Below, in pieces: positions 48,201 to 58,114 of a stretch of DNA of 64,000 bases (position 1 is its first letter; every line of letters begins with the position of its first letter). Both the position numbers and the translations under genes were made by a program. The notes beneath the pieces are model-generated. The model saw only the letters and a list, made by a program, of their open reading frames with translations, was not told the origin of the DNA and searched no databases. The stretch is taken from positions 1,577,011 to 1,641,010 of the forward strand of contig NW_006921537.1 of the NCBI RefSeq assembly GCF_000340215.1. The letters are read 5' to 3'. The stretch is from Pseudocercospora fijiensis CIRAD86. Taxonomy: Eukaryota > Ascomycota > Dothideomycetes > Mycosphaerellales > Mycosphaerellaceae.

Positions 48201-48981
48201 CGCACACATTCGTGAGCGCGAGCTGCTGTTTGGCGAGAAGTCGTTGCTCACTCACTTTGGTCCTCTGGTGTCGGAGATCTGCAGCAATAACACTTCCTAT
48301 CCCAATGCCGAACTTCAGGCACAGGCAGCGTTGTGCATGGCGAAACTGATGTGTGTCAGCTCCGAATTCTGCGAGTCTAATCTTGGCCTCCTCATCACCA
48401 TCTTGGAACGCTCTCCGAGCTCTATTACTCGTAGCAATCTTGTTGTTGCTCTCGGAGATATGGCAGTCTGCTTCAATCACCTCATCGACGAGAACACAGA
48501 CTTCCTTTACCGCCGCCTGTCAGACGCAAGTCTCCAAGTCAAACGCACTTGCCTGATGACCCTCACTTTCCTCATTCTCGCAGGTCAAGTCAAGGTCAAA
48601 GGCCAGCTGGGAGAGATGGCGAAATGTATCGAGGACAGCGATGAACGCATTCGAGAGATGTCACGAATGTTCTTCGCTGAGCTTGCGGGCAAAGATAATG
48701 CGGTGTACAACCACTTCGTCGATATGTTCAGCTTGTTGTCTGCAGATCAAGGTCTCGATGAGGAGAGATTCAGGAAGGTCATCAAGTTCCTGGCGACTTT
48801 CATCGAGAAGGACAAGCACGCTAAGCAATTGGCATCCAAGCTGGCGCCGAGGTTGCAAAGGGCTGAGAGTGAACGGCAATGGAATGATGTCGCATTCGCT
48901 CTTGGTCTGTTGCCGCATAAGAATGAGGATATTATGAAGATTGTTAATGAAGGCTGCAAAGTGGTCGAGGGGACCGCTTAG
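45250..48981 (+). CDS. cnd1: Condensin complex subunit 1 (non-SMC HEAT subunit, CAP-D2/Ycs4/Cnd1)
   Basis: This uninterrupted 1243-codon gene encodes the HEAT-repeat subunit of condensin, which binds the SMC/kleisin core and DNA and is needed for mitotic chromosome compaction. The N-terminal Cnd1 domain covers about residues 1-170, followed by a basic linker (KGKGAKGKSKAAQK, about 181-194). HEAT-like helices follow, such as NYTLRCAIIEVCGNLI and SNVRRNAIKLLGKL. A charged, probably disordered stretch lies at about 860-960 (acidic, then Lys-rich AKKSKKGDKKSEEEE). The conserved Cnd1 C-terminal block follows (AALCMAKLMCVSSEFC, SNLVVALGDMAVCFNHL, LSDASLQVKRTCLMTLTFLI, IREMSRMFFAELA). Length matches the family (about 1150-1400 aa). 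The start ATG lies 282 bp from the divergent cdc7 gene. Confidence 0.95.
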   Translation: MSEFDISEALTAYLDDPHAIPTPEAAEDLLACENDPDAFSPGLISSVLNDIATTTGENPEAILQASNLHSLQFLLKCAPILPSDQHPLPSPSTSKNRGTNSQLFELSRQSSYIPSTSLGRLFDVIISGLGAETAIVHHDEQEGESETAQHRQILEIFAFLLQWCIAAVEAKSAERPAAPTKGKGAKGKSKAAQKDGNWDPSSQLQTALDSMAKVMKLKLAKIFVTTSERDTFISMFTKPTYLILESETRIKSTAIRMHAYKVLCVAIKHHGQAYSAQTSVIQNLTYFEHLSEPMAEFLHILAEQYDYPQLAEEVMKELSNKEFNESDTKGPKSVSTFVARLSELAPRVVQRQVTYLAKLLESNNYTLRCAIIEVCGNLIAMLSKVEEGERREEHKGQINAFFDVLEERFLDINPYCRCRAIQVYVKLCDLETKYPKRRQKAAELARQSLEDKSSNVRRNAIKLLGKLMSTHLFAVLHGGQLGYQEWSERLDTVEKEIANLKPSTETPGLADRDPNEQTVDASLLDDPTRIEEPEKAPLSEEEQAAAFQKAQEDAAIAEVMNKLSLTRKYYIEALRFIETLHDASPHVTQLLSSKNKSEVIEAMDFFVTADAFGLETAKNGIRRMLRLIWTKGNSDEGKGVQTHLIECYKGLFFAAPGNFNASEAANYVARNMMSLTYGCTPAELTSLEQLLATMMKEKAVNELVIQKLWQVYGVQKKEISKQQRRGCIIVLGMLALADPDIVVKEMETCLRVGLGAIGRKDLVLARYTCIALMRMTNNKPVKGTEAKPSTRLPNDHAVLVRLANLLEIESDSRDWYGLAEQAIGAIYALSKHPDVLCSEIIRRKTKSVFARKATPPPKQAEVDERQMDNDGDVDMSDLPEDATAEAEQQPEAKEPAATSSSDSALALSQLLFAVGHIALKQIVHLELCEQDFKRRKAEKEKLGKSEPASAKKSKKGDKKSEEEEAADELDLMAGTNEDDFTDAIAHIRERELLFGEKSLLTHFGPLVSEICSNNTSYPNAELQAQAALCMAKLMCVSSEFCESNLGLLITILERSPSSITRSNLVVALGDMAVCFNHLIDENTDFLYRRLSDASLQVKRTCLMTLTFLILAGQVKVKGQLGEMAKCIEDSDERIREMSRMFFAELAGKDNAVYNHFVDMFSLLSADQGLDEERFRKVIKFLATFIEKDKHAKQLASKLAPRLQRAESERQWNDVAFALGLLPHKNEDIMKIVNEGCKVVEGTA

Positions 48982-50209
48982 GTGAATTGGAGCTTGTTAT
49001 GACGTGGAGGACCACGGCGTTGTTGTTTGGTGGGCGTTTGGGCAGATACCAGTGTTGCAAATTTTCGTATTTCTGTACAGCAAATGGACTATTGTGATTG
49101 ATGATGTCGACACTCTCCAGTGCATCCTCCCCAGTGCATCCTCCCCAGTGCACCCCATAGGCAGTGTTCGTTCAATGTCCTATCGTGGCAGGATGAGGAG
49201 GCGATCTGCGCCAAGAGCCTGGGAGATCAACGTAGGACCCCCGACCCGCTGCTTCCTTCTGCATTTCAACATCAGCATTCCTTTTCAACCTTTCAACCGA
49301 AGCCACGACAGCACAAAAGACGCCGATGAGTTCATCATAACAACACCGGAAGGTTCGAACGTGCTGTCAGCGTTCGTGGATACCAGCAAGACCTTGTTGA
49401 CAGAGAGGAAGTGTGCTTCCCTTTTACAGTATAGTCATCCGAGATCTGCTACGCTATCCAAACTCTCCAAAATCATGCCCGTCAACGAACCTGCCTCGAA
49501 TCGTAGCCTCGGCATGCTTGTTCATGAACCGCTGCAGAGGAGATCATCCACAATGCGAAGAAGGGTGGTATTAGAAGCCACAGGAACGAACTTCTCCGTA
49601 CTGTGCTTACATCACTGCCAAACTTCTCCTCGAGAGCATGCAGGACGCAGCGTGTTGCAATTCTGGGACCACGGAAAGACAATTTGAATTTCCCACGTAC
49701 GAAACGTACAGCACACAGGCATACTCTGGTCACTAGGTCCGATAGCATTGGCTGTGTTGGCTGGCTGGTTTCTGCAGTCTGAGATCTGCAGTCTTTACTG
49801 TGTATCTCTAATGACGTTGATGATGAAGCCATTGAAGCTTAGGCGAAGAAGATCTGGCACTTCCGTGCCCCATGGCTTCGGTATCTTTGAGATCGACATC
49901 ATTATGCACACCCTGGTTATGGTGATTGTGCAGCAGCCTGAAACGGCCCTTCTCAAATATGATGAGAAGGATCTGGTGGTTCTCTAGGCAGGCCATTGCT
50001 ATATCTGCCTCTGGCGAATATACTGCTGCTACACTCTCTTTCTCACAATGTCAAAGAAACAAGTCAGTGTCGACTGCGTCTCCTTGAGCAGCATGAAGCA
50101 GGAGCAGGACAAGCCAAAGCGTACAGTCAAGGGTGTGCTGATGATGCTTGTTCGACATTATCTTGTTTATCCAGAGGCATACTAGGATCAGATATCGCTT
50201 CGACTAGCA
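48982..50209. other. Intergenic region between cnd1 and the MFS transporter gene
   Basis: About 1.2 kb. A 227-codon plus-strand frame (49004-49687) starts at GTG, has no recognisable domain and is overlapped by an equally long minus-strand frame, so I do not call a gene. A 14-bp tandem (CAGTGCATCCTCCC, 2.5 copies) lies at 49118-49152. The last few hundred bases must hold the transporter promoter. Confidence 0.5.
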
Positions 50210-51705
50210 ATGGGGGAAGTGGATCGAAACCATTTTAGCTATGATCTGAAAGCGGATGAAGCAGAATTGTCTGGAGGTGAGAGGAGGAAGTCAACATGCG
50301 AATCTTCGAACGAGCAGAAGGACGACTCCGGAAATGCATCTGTAGCATCAAGCTACTATGACACACCAATACCTGATGGGACGTTGCGAGGATGGCTCCA
50401 GATCTTGTCTGGGTTCATGCTGTACTTCAACAGTGATTCGTTTAGAACAATAATGTCACAATAGTGTCGCAATTACAGATTATCCTTGTCCATTACAGGC
50501 TGGGGAATGGTGACCGCCTTCGGCATCTTCCAACTCCACTATTCGAATGTGATGCTCCGAAGCGAAAGTAATAGCAGCATCTCATGGATCGGCACAATCC
50601 AGGGCTTCTTGCTCGCGGTCGGAAGCGTATTCGCAGGCTGTATCCTTGATCGAGGCCACCCACGTCGTCTCATCGCTTTCGGGGGATTCTTTGCAGTGCT
50701 GGGTCTCATGATGACCTCGTTGTGCACAACATACTGGCAAATCTTTCTGGCCCAAGGAGTATGCATCGGACTTGGCTCGGGTTCATTGTTCATCGTTGCG
50801 GTGGCAGTGATACCAGGATGGTTCGAGAAGAGAAGGGCAATTGCAACAGGTCTCGCTGCGACTGGGAGTAGCATAGGAGGTGTCGTGTATCCCATCACGT
50901 TCCACAAGTTGGAGCCGATGATCGGTGAGTCGACCGTTTTTTGTGAATGCCGTCGTAGCCCTGCTAATGCAGTATCTCAGGCTTTGGCTGGTCGCTCAGA
51001 GTGATGGGCTTCATGGCACTTGCGACGTGCGCTATCTCCTTCGCATGCGCCAACATGCGTACTCTTCCACCTCCGCGTCCCAAGATCGTTGACTTCAGCG
51101 GCTTTCGAGAAATCCTCTTCACACTCTTCGCAATCGTCTCCTTCATCGGAGCTATGGGACTTTACGTGCCCTTCTTCTACATCACAGAATACTCCTTGAA
51201 ACGCGGCGGCATCACGGGAGAACTCGTATACTTTATGCTGCCAATCCTGTCAGCCGGAAGTATTCTCGGAAGAGTTTTGCCAGCCTTCTTAGCTGATCGA
51301 TATGGTTGTTTGACAGTGCTCACGTTCACCACCGCCATCTCTTCGATTGTTGCACTGGTGTGGATCGCGGTGACCGGACAAGCTGGGGTTATTGTGTGGT
51401 CATTGCTGTATGGAGCGTTCAGCGGTACGTTTGTGAGTCTTCAGACTCCTACCATTGCAGCCATCACGCCAGATTTGAGACTGGTGGGAGGTCGAATGGG
51501 AATGAACAATTTCTGTCTTGCGTTGGGAGTTCTTGTGGGCAATCCCGTCGCTGGAGCCATTGGCGGCAGTTTCAAGGAGGAGAGCAGATGGATTGGGATG
51601 CAAGTATTCACAGGCCTATGTCTTGCTGTTGCGGCGATGCTTGTGGGTATCACTTGGCATGTGAAGGCGAAGCGAGATCGAGCAAGTAGGAAAGAAGATC
51701 AATAA
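50210..51705 (+). CDS. MFS transporter, monocarboxylate transporter-like (SLC16/MCT type), 457 aa
   Basis: Three exons (50210-50432, 50499-50924, 50981-51705) with GT-AG introns of 66 and 56 bp encode a major facilitator superfamily permease in the plasma or an internal membrane. Joining exon 1 to 2 creates the family hallmark FNSWGMVTAFGIFQ at the start of transmembrane segment 1, and exon 2 to 3 gives EPMIGFGWSLRVM. A polar N-terminal tail of about 60 residues precedes 12 predicted helices; motifs include GCILDRGHPRRLI (loop 2-3) and SAGSILGRVLPAFLADRYG. It most resembles fungal MCT-like riboflavin/monocarboxylate carriers, so the substrate is unknown. The first intron's donor (GTGATT) is weak, and another AG lies at 50478. 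It sits alone, upstream of the amine oxidase gene. Confidence 0.88.
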
Positions 51706-52632
51706 GCGGACGTGGTGTGGTCACGTCTGCTGTAGACCTGCGATCTCCTGATGTCAACTTTCCTTCTTCGGCGTCACGCTCTCGTTTGAGCAAATTTTGG
51801 ATGCGCCCGCGCGCAGGTGCGGTGCGAGGTATATAGTGCAGCAAAGCCCAGCTCAATACCAGCTTCTGCGAGCGTTACTTGTTTCCAGCCTATGCTCAAG
51901 GTGTCTGCGGCCCTTTTCTCGCGCCCAGTTCTACGCGAGGGAGAGCTGTACGTGTACGTACGCTTGCTGACTGGCATGTTGCCCTCATTCATCATACTGC
52001 ACTGCCAAGATCATGGACTTGAAAATACTGGATGGGGATCGAGGGAAGGCGCTCGGTATTCGTGGTTGTAATCCAGGCCAGGACATCCCAAACCAGACTG
52101 TTGACTGTGTCGTTGTCCAGCTGCGCGCCGGCCAAGCAGGCAGGGAATATGATTTGCTCGCATGCACCTGCCAAAGGTGGTAGAACTTCCAAGTGAGCTT
52201 CCTTCGGATTTTGCTGAGGGGCAGGGGCAGGGGCACACCTGGCACACCTGACACTTCGACCGCGCACCGCGCACCGCGCACTGCGCACTGAGAAAGTCCG
52301 CATCGTGATACCGAACACTGGGCCATCAGCGGTTCGAGGAGAGCATCTCGAGAGGTCGCGGCCAACTCTCACACGCCCTTTGCGTGCCGAAGCCCCACAT
52401 CATAGTTCTACACCAATGCTCCTTCCCTCCCGGGGATGTATAAAATAGGGCCGCTACTTCCCTCGCTCTGGCCGTTATCTTCACTACATCTGCTTCACTT
52501 CTTTCCCTACTTTCACAAGATCCACAAACCGTTGTGAAGCCTAAATTCGGAGGGACAAGACTTGAGTCACTTCTATTACAACCTCAGCACGAACACCTGA
52601 TCTAGAACATTCGCATACAGAAAAACGCCACA
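51706..52632. promoter_or_regulatory. Upstream region of the copper amine oxidase gene
   Basis: This 927-bp spacer holds a TATA box, TATAAAA, at 52439-52445, about 190 bp before the start codon, and a C/T-rich leader after it (CTTCACTTCTTTCCCTAC, near 52495-52512). Two short tandem arrays lie further upstream: AGGGGC, three copies (52217-52234), and a 7-bp CGCGCAC/TGCGCAC array, four copies (52261-52288). Overlapping minus-strand frames across the arrays are compositional artefacts. Confidence 0.55.
52439..52445 (+). promoter_or_regulatory. TATA box of the amine oxidase gene
   Basis: The perfect TATAAAA lies 187 bp before the start codon with no intervening gene. Inducible fungal genes often have such a box, while the neighbouring housekeeping genes show none. 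Confidence 0.5.
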
Positions 52633-54883
52633 ATGGCAACTGAGACAGCGTCGAAGGCGCTTCCCGTTCGAAGTAAGTCAATATCAGCATGGCCAAGGCC
52701 TGCAGATCGTGGTGTAGAGCCAGTCATCACCATCCAAAGCCGAAGTGGCCAGGACCTTGAGCATCATTTGCTGACCTTTGTCAACAGCGGGCAAGCACAC
52801 TGCCGTCCACCCACAAAACCCAATAGACGCTGGCGAGATTCAGAACGCTGTCGCACTGCTTCAAGCACAATGGCCGCAAGGAACCGATCTTCATTTCAAA
52901 GCCATCACACTGAACGAGCCTCCAAAGGCTGAGATGGTTCCGTATCTTGAGGCCGACTTCGCCGGAGCGGACTTGCCGCACATCGATCGAAAGGTCTTCG
53001 TGACATACTATCTCAGACAAACTGTACGTTGACTTCGGCTCCGGTCTTATGCGAGCCGCGCAGCACTAACGCTGCCTCAGAACAAGTTCCATGAGGCCGT
53101 TGTGAATCTCAGTACGCAGCAGGTTGAGTACAATATCCGACTAGGTCCAAACATGCACGCTCCTGGTGATGGCGAAGAGGTCGTCGCTATGGAACGCATC
53201 GCACTTGCAGATGAAGCTGTACAGGCTGAGCTTGCGAAACTCAACCTTCCTGAAGGCACCAAGGTTGTGGTAGACCCTTGGATTTACGGCTCGGACGGCA
53301 TCTACGACGACGAGAGAATGTGGCAATGCTTCCTCTACACACGTGATCCACACAACTCGGAGGAGCCAGATTCAAACCACTACGCGTTTCCGTTGAACAT
53401 TTCACCTGTCATCTCGGACCTGACCAGGAAGGTGATCAGGATAGATATCATGCCAACTGGCGCGGACAGCACGGTCTCTGGACTCAAGAAGTACAATCAC
53501 AACATCCCTGGCAACGAGTACCTGCCAGAGTACCAGAAGCTGCGAACCGATCTGAGGCCGCTTCAGGTCGTACAGCCAGAGGGCGCTAGCTTCAACGTTC
53601 AGCAGCAGGGAACTTCCAACATCATCAAATGGCAGAAGTGGTCTTTCAGAGTTGGCTTCAACCAACGTGAGGGCATGGTCATCTATGATGTGCGCTACGC
53701 TGGCCGCAACCTCTTCTATCGTCTGGCATTGTCCGACATGAACATCCCGTATGCCGACCCGCGTCACCCTTACCACAAGAAGGCAGCATTCGATCTTGGC
53801 GATGTTGGTGCAGGAATCATGGCAAACGACCTGAAGCTTGGATGTGATTGTCTCGGTTCGATTCACTATCTGTCAGCGACTCTTTCTGATGACAAAGGCA
53901 ATCCACTCGAGATGCCCAACGTCGTCTGCATTCACGAACAAGACAACGGGATCGGTTGGAAGCACACCAACTATAGAACAGGTCGTGCTGCTGTCGTCCG
54001 AAACCGCGAGCTTGTCGTACAGTCCATCATCACTGTGTCGAACTACGAATATATCATGGCGTTCGTGTTCAACCAGGCTGGTGAGCTGGCTTACGAGGTG
54101 CGGGCCACTGGCATCCTTTCCACGCAGCCTATTGATGACGGCCTTGAGGTACCTTGGGGCACTGTCGTACATCCAGGTGTCCTAGCGACTCACCATCAAC
54201 ACATCTTCTCGCTTCGGGTTGACCCTGCCATTGACGGCTACCACAACCGACTGGTCTATGAAGAGGCTCACGCTATGCCTCGCAGCGACTTCAACCCCCA
54301 CGGTACAGGCTACATCTCGAAAGAGACTCTCGTCGAGACAAGTGGTGGTTACGACATCGACTACGCAGCCAACCGAACCTTCAAGATACAAAACGTCGAT
54401 GTTCGCAATCCAATCAATGGCAAGCCCGTCGCGTACAAGATCCACGCGCCACCATTTCAGAAGATGTTGTCTGACATGGAGAGCTTCAACCACAAGCGTG
54501 CAGAGTTCGCTGACAAGAACATCTATGCTGTCAAGTATCGCGATGGCGAGCTTTACGCTGGTGGCAAGTACACCAATCAGTCGAGAGGTGGTACTGGCGT
54601 TCGTAGCTGGGCCAATCGTAAGGAGAACATTGTGGACGAGGATTTCGTCGTCTTCGTCCAGTTCGGCATCAACCACATTCCTCGCATCGAAGACTTCCCA
54701 GTCATGCCTTGCGAGATCATCAAGGTCGCCTTCAAGCCAGTCAACTTCTTCGACAAGAACCCGGCTCTCGATGTGCCTCCCAGCAACCAGGAGTTCAACA
54801 AGAGCGTTCTACTAAACGATCCACAGCAGGTGAAAGAGGCGAAATGCTACGCGGTCGATACGAATGTATCAAGCAAGCTCTGA
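52633..54883 (+). CDS. Copper amine oxidase (primary-amine oxidase), probably peroxisomal, 692 aa
   Basis: Exons 52633-52672, 52788-53023 and 53081-54883 (introns 115 and 57 bp) encode a topaquinone-dependent copper amine oxidase. It converts primary amines to aldehydes with release of ammonia and hydrogen peroxide. The cofactor site is SNYEYI, with Tyr414 expected to become topaquinone. The catalytic base is Asp330 in AAFDLGDVGAG. Copper ligands are His464 and His466 in HHQH and His624 in GINHIPRIEDFPVMP. The N-terminal N2/N3-type domains cover about residues 20-220. The last three residues are SKL, a type 1 peroxisome signal, and there is no secretion signal, so the enzyme probably works in peroxisomes in amine use as a nitrogen source. 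The junctions read PVRTGKHT and YYLRQTNKFHEAV. Confidence 0.93.
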
Positions 54884-56024
54884 GTAAACTATGACTAGGG
54901 ACGTTCAGTTGGGATGAAACGACACGAAAAGCTGGAGAGGCTGTCTGATATGACTTGTGATGAGACCAAGACTGTTGTAGCTATGGGATACCATTTGTCC
55001 TAGTGTAGTTGGCTGCAATGATGATGTGATGTGATGCTCTGCGATACTCTACGATGCTCTGCCTTCTATTCATGGCTTCGATTTCTGTTTGCCTTAGACT
55101 TCACGTATCGCTTGTGCAACCACAACGTCTTTCTCAACATCATCTCTTGGCAAAAGTGCCTCAAATTTCCTCACCACGCCTGGATTCGAACCAGAGCCCG
55201 GTCAATAGAAACCGTAGACTGCGAGCTGACATACCGTGTCGACACCATCCCCGAACAAATCCTAACCCTTTAAAATCAATCAAAAACACCCAACCTCAAA
55301 AACAAAATCCGGACAAACTCGAAATCCTCTCCGCTATCTGCGGAGTCCCATGGATTGCGATCGCGGTCCAGAACATCTTGTTTCTGAGCCTCACTCTAAA
55401 CCTTTTCCGGATACTGCGAGAGGAATTTGACTGCTGCGTCTTCGAATCGGAGGGGACCGGTATTATAGGTTCATGAAGTTCATGTGTCGTGGAAGAGGCA
55501 AGGCTATGAAGAGGAGAAGTCTGGAAATGCGGGTTGCTGGAGTGTGGGAGGGATTCCTGGGATGAAGTTTGACCGTAAGCTATGGTTTAGGATTGAGGAG
55601 TGGAGTTCTTGGGTGGAGTGGTGATAGGCGGTCTGGGAGATTTGGTCGGAGGGGATGAGAGATTTGTGGTGGGTGGATTGGCGTTTGAGGGAGATGAGGT
55701 TGGTTGGGTATGTGAAGTTGGTGGGCACATGGTCGTGGTGTTTATTCGTTCGATCTGTATTTGGGACTCAGTCGAGAGACGTTGCCGGCCAACGGTCTTA
55801 TGGCTTGCCTTACGTTTTTGTTTCCGTGAGCAGTCTGATGTTCCCTGTGGCGCATTTGGTATTCAAAGGGCGCTGCCGAAGATGAATTGATGCAAATGTT
55901 GGCAGTACATGAGAAGGGCGGCTGATGACTAAAAGATAGCCTGGTTTTTGCCCAGCAGCGGTATAGCTGCGCAGAGAGCTCTATTTGACTCGGCCTATCG
56001 TGAAATGCTGGATCGACGCCCTTT
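54884..56024. other. Intergenic region between convergent amine oxidase and THOC7 genes
   Basis: About 1.1 kb between two convergent genes. A perfect RNA polymerase III B-box (GGTTCGAATCC on the minus strand, 55181-55191) sits in a weak tRNA-like context at about 55170-55240, but the anticodon arm and A-box do not fit a normal tRNA. The only other features are overlapping low-complexity frames, G-rich on the plus strand at 55580-55740. Confidence 0.5.
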
Positions 56025-57143
56025 TCACGTCTCATCCATAGTCTCCACATTATCAGCAGATGGCGTGGCAGCGGCGGTCTGATCTGCAGACACTTCCATA
56101 CTCTCGTCGACTTTACCGCGCTCGAGCTCTGCACCAACAGACCCTGCGAGAGGTGTCTCGGCCATGTCCACATCGTCGGGCATAGAAGCTGGCCGAGCAA
56201 GAGGCGAAGACATGCGACTGCCTGGACGTATTGCATCCTCGACCTCGAGGAACTTATTCGTCGGTCGAGCGGGAGTACCATCTTCACCACTTTCTGGTAG
56301 CGGTGTCGCATCTCCAGCGTCGGTTGGTCGCGGCGAACGACCATCCTGGATAGGTGTGTTTCGGCCACTAGTCTCATCTTTGGGTCCATCGTCGGCATCG
56401 TCCATATTCTCGTCCTTCTCTGGCTCAGGCTCGTCCTTGATCCCTTTGATCTGCCTGATCATAGCCTCTCCCTCGCGTACTACCATGTCGAACTGTTCTC
56501 TTCTTGATATCCAGGTTCCTTCATAGTCCACACTTTCCTGCTGAAGGTCTTCGATCTCCTTCTCGAGCTTCTCGATGTCCGCCTTCGCATCGTCGCGACT
56601 CTTGAGTTTGCGATCATCCAGAATCTTAGTAGCCATTTCATCATAGCCTTTGCGCCTCTCCAACACCTGCTGCGCTTCCTGAAGGTGCGACCGCAGCTCT
56701 AGCGTATTGTCACGCACAGCCTGCGCTGTCTCCAAGATTTTGGCCTTTTCGGCGGCATATCGTTCTCTTTCGCGTTGGTTTGATGACAAGATCAACTGTA
56801 TGCGAATGATGCTGCTTTCGAGATTCGCAAAGTCCAGCAGCACATCTTCGCGGAAGCGCTCCACTCGTGCAGGATCGTAGAGAGGTGGCTCGCCCTCTCC
56901 TTCAGGCGGAGGTGACGGTAAATACGACAGCGCGGGCTTGAGGACGGACTTTTCGCTCAGGAGCTGCTTGGTTACACGCTGGAAGGCTCGCTCTTCGACG
57001 GTCAGCATGCGACTTGCGTGTAGTGCATCTGAACAGCGTTGTCATTAGCGTAGCACACAACGAAATATCTGGCTCTGCGCATGGCGTATACCTTCTTCAG
57101 CGTTCGGCAGGTAGGTCAGCGGCACGTCTTCGAATTCTGCCAT
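56025..57143 (-). CDS. THO complex subunit 7 (THOC7/Mft1 family), 351 aa
   Basis: Two exons on the minus strand (57143-57092 and 57028-56025) are joined by a 63-bp intron (donor GTATAC, branch-like GCTAATGAC, acceptor TTCAG). They encode a subunit of the THO complex, which couples transcription to mRNA packaging and export. The joined N-terminus reads MAEFEDVPLTYLPNAEED, then ALHASRMLTVEERAFQRV. A coiled coil covers about residues 70-210. It includes the THOC7 signature RRKGYDEMATKILDDRKLKS and the ISRREQFDMVVREGEAMIRQ segment, which lines up with human THOC7. The C-terminal 130 residues are acidic, Ser/Pro-rich and probably disordered. The internal ATG at 57008 opens the longer exon but would drop the conserved N-terminal residues. 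Confidence 0.88.
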
Positions 57144-58114
57144 CTCGACAATCTCGTTCGCGATGACGTGGCGGTATATACTTGGATTGCGCAGTTGATG
57201 GAGAAAGACTTGTCGCACCCAATAGTCACCGCTGTGCACATCTGCGTTCCTGAATTGCAAGCATCATAAATTAGGTTTAGACTAGCCGCGCATGGGAGTC
57301 CGAGCTCCTTGATCTGCTTTCATCATTTCATGGACACCGTGAGACTTCCACATTTCCCATCTTGACATACAACTTACTACCACGTTCCATAGAGGCCACC
57401 AGCTAACCAGCCTCACCTTCCGAAGATGCTATAGAAGGAAGTCGAAGCATAATATTTGCCTGGGTTCACAATCAAGATCTTGAGCGGGTCGATCGAATGA
57501 TGCGCCACGCATACAGCACGCGAAGTGTATTCAGCCATCTCATTCATGGCTGGCTGAGAGTTTGCATATGGCAGCGCGAGCTTCCAGAGCTCATACTGAT
57601 AGAACTGGTCTAGCCACGCACATTCATGGCAAGCTTTCGCCTCGAAGCTTGCCCTGCTCCTCTGTGACAAAGACCAGGCTTCTATGCTCCTCGCGCTTGC
57701 ACATGTTGCAGCGTCAGCTTTGCTACTCACAGCATGGCTTGAGATAGACGCGGCTGTATTGGCTACTCGATTCTGAATCACGAAGGGAAAGCTTGAACCA
57801 TGCAGGTTTCTGCTTACTGCATATTCATCCTATGGTATCGCTTCAAGAAATGTTGAATTACTGGTATCGGGGGCTGTGAGACACAAGCGGTCATGCCACG
57901 GAAGCAGCGATGGATCTCAACAGCTCTCAATCCCTCGGGCAAAGCAGTGAGGAGACCAGCTTGGAACGTGTGGAAGCGAAGAGGTAGCAGGGTCATGGTT
58001 GAGAACACATATGAGCTGTGTGAGCTGCCACATCCACTCCACTCATTACAGCGTCGTTCAGCAAGCTGTTTGTTTCGCATATTCCATCATATTGTTTAAC
58101 AATCCAGAGCAGCA
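57144..58114. other. Divergent intergenic region between THOC7 and the copper radical oxidase gene
   Basis: These 971 bp must contain both promoters. A minus-strand frame (57413-57781, starting at GTG) encodes ACHECAWLDQFYQYELWKLA and nearby LALPYANSQPAM, faintly reminiscent of the C-terminal domain of fungal zinc-cluster transcription factors. It may be a gene relic, but no complete gene structure or zinc cluster was found. Confidence 0.35.

Noticed and set aside
49004..49687. 227-codon frame downstream of cnd1
   Set aside because: It starts at GTG, has no domain and uneven composition, and an opposing frame is equally open.
57008..57008. ATG at 57008 as the THOC7 start
   Set aside because: A good 63-bp intron joins this exon to a short upstream exon whose product continues the conserved N-terminus.
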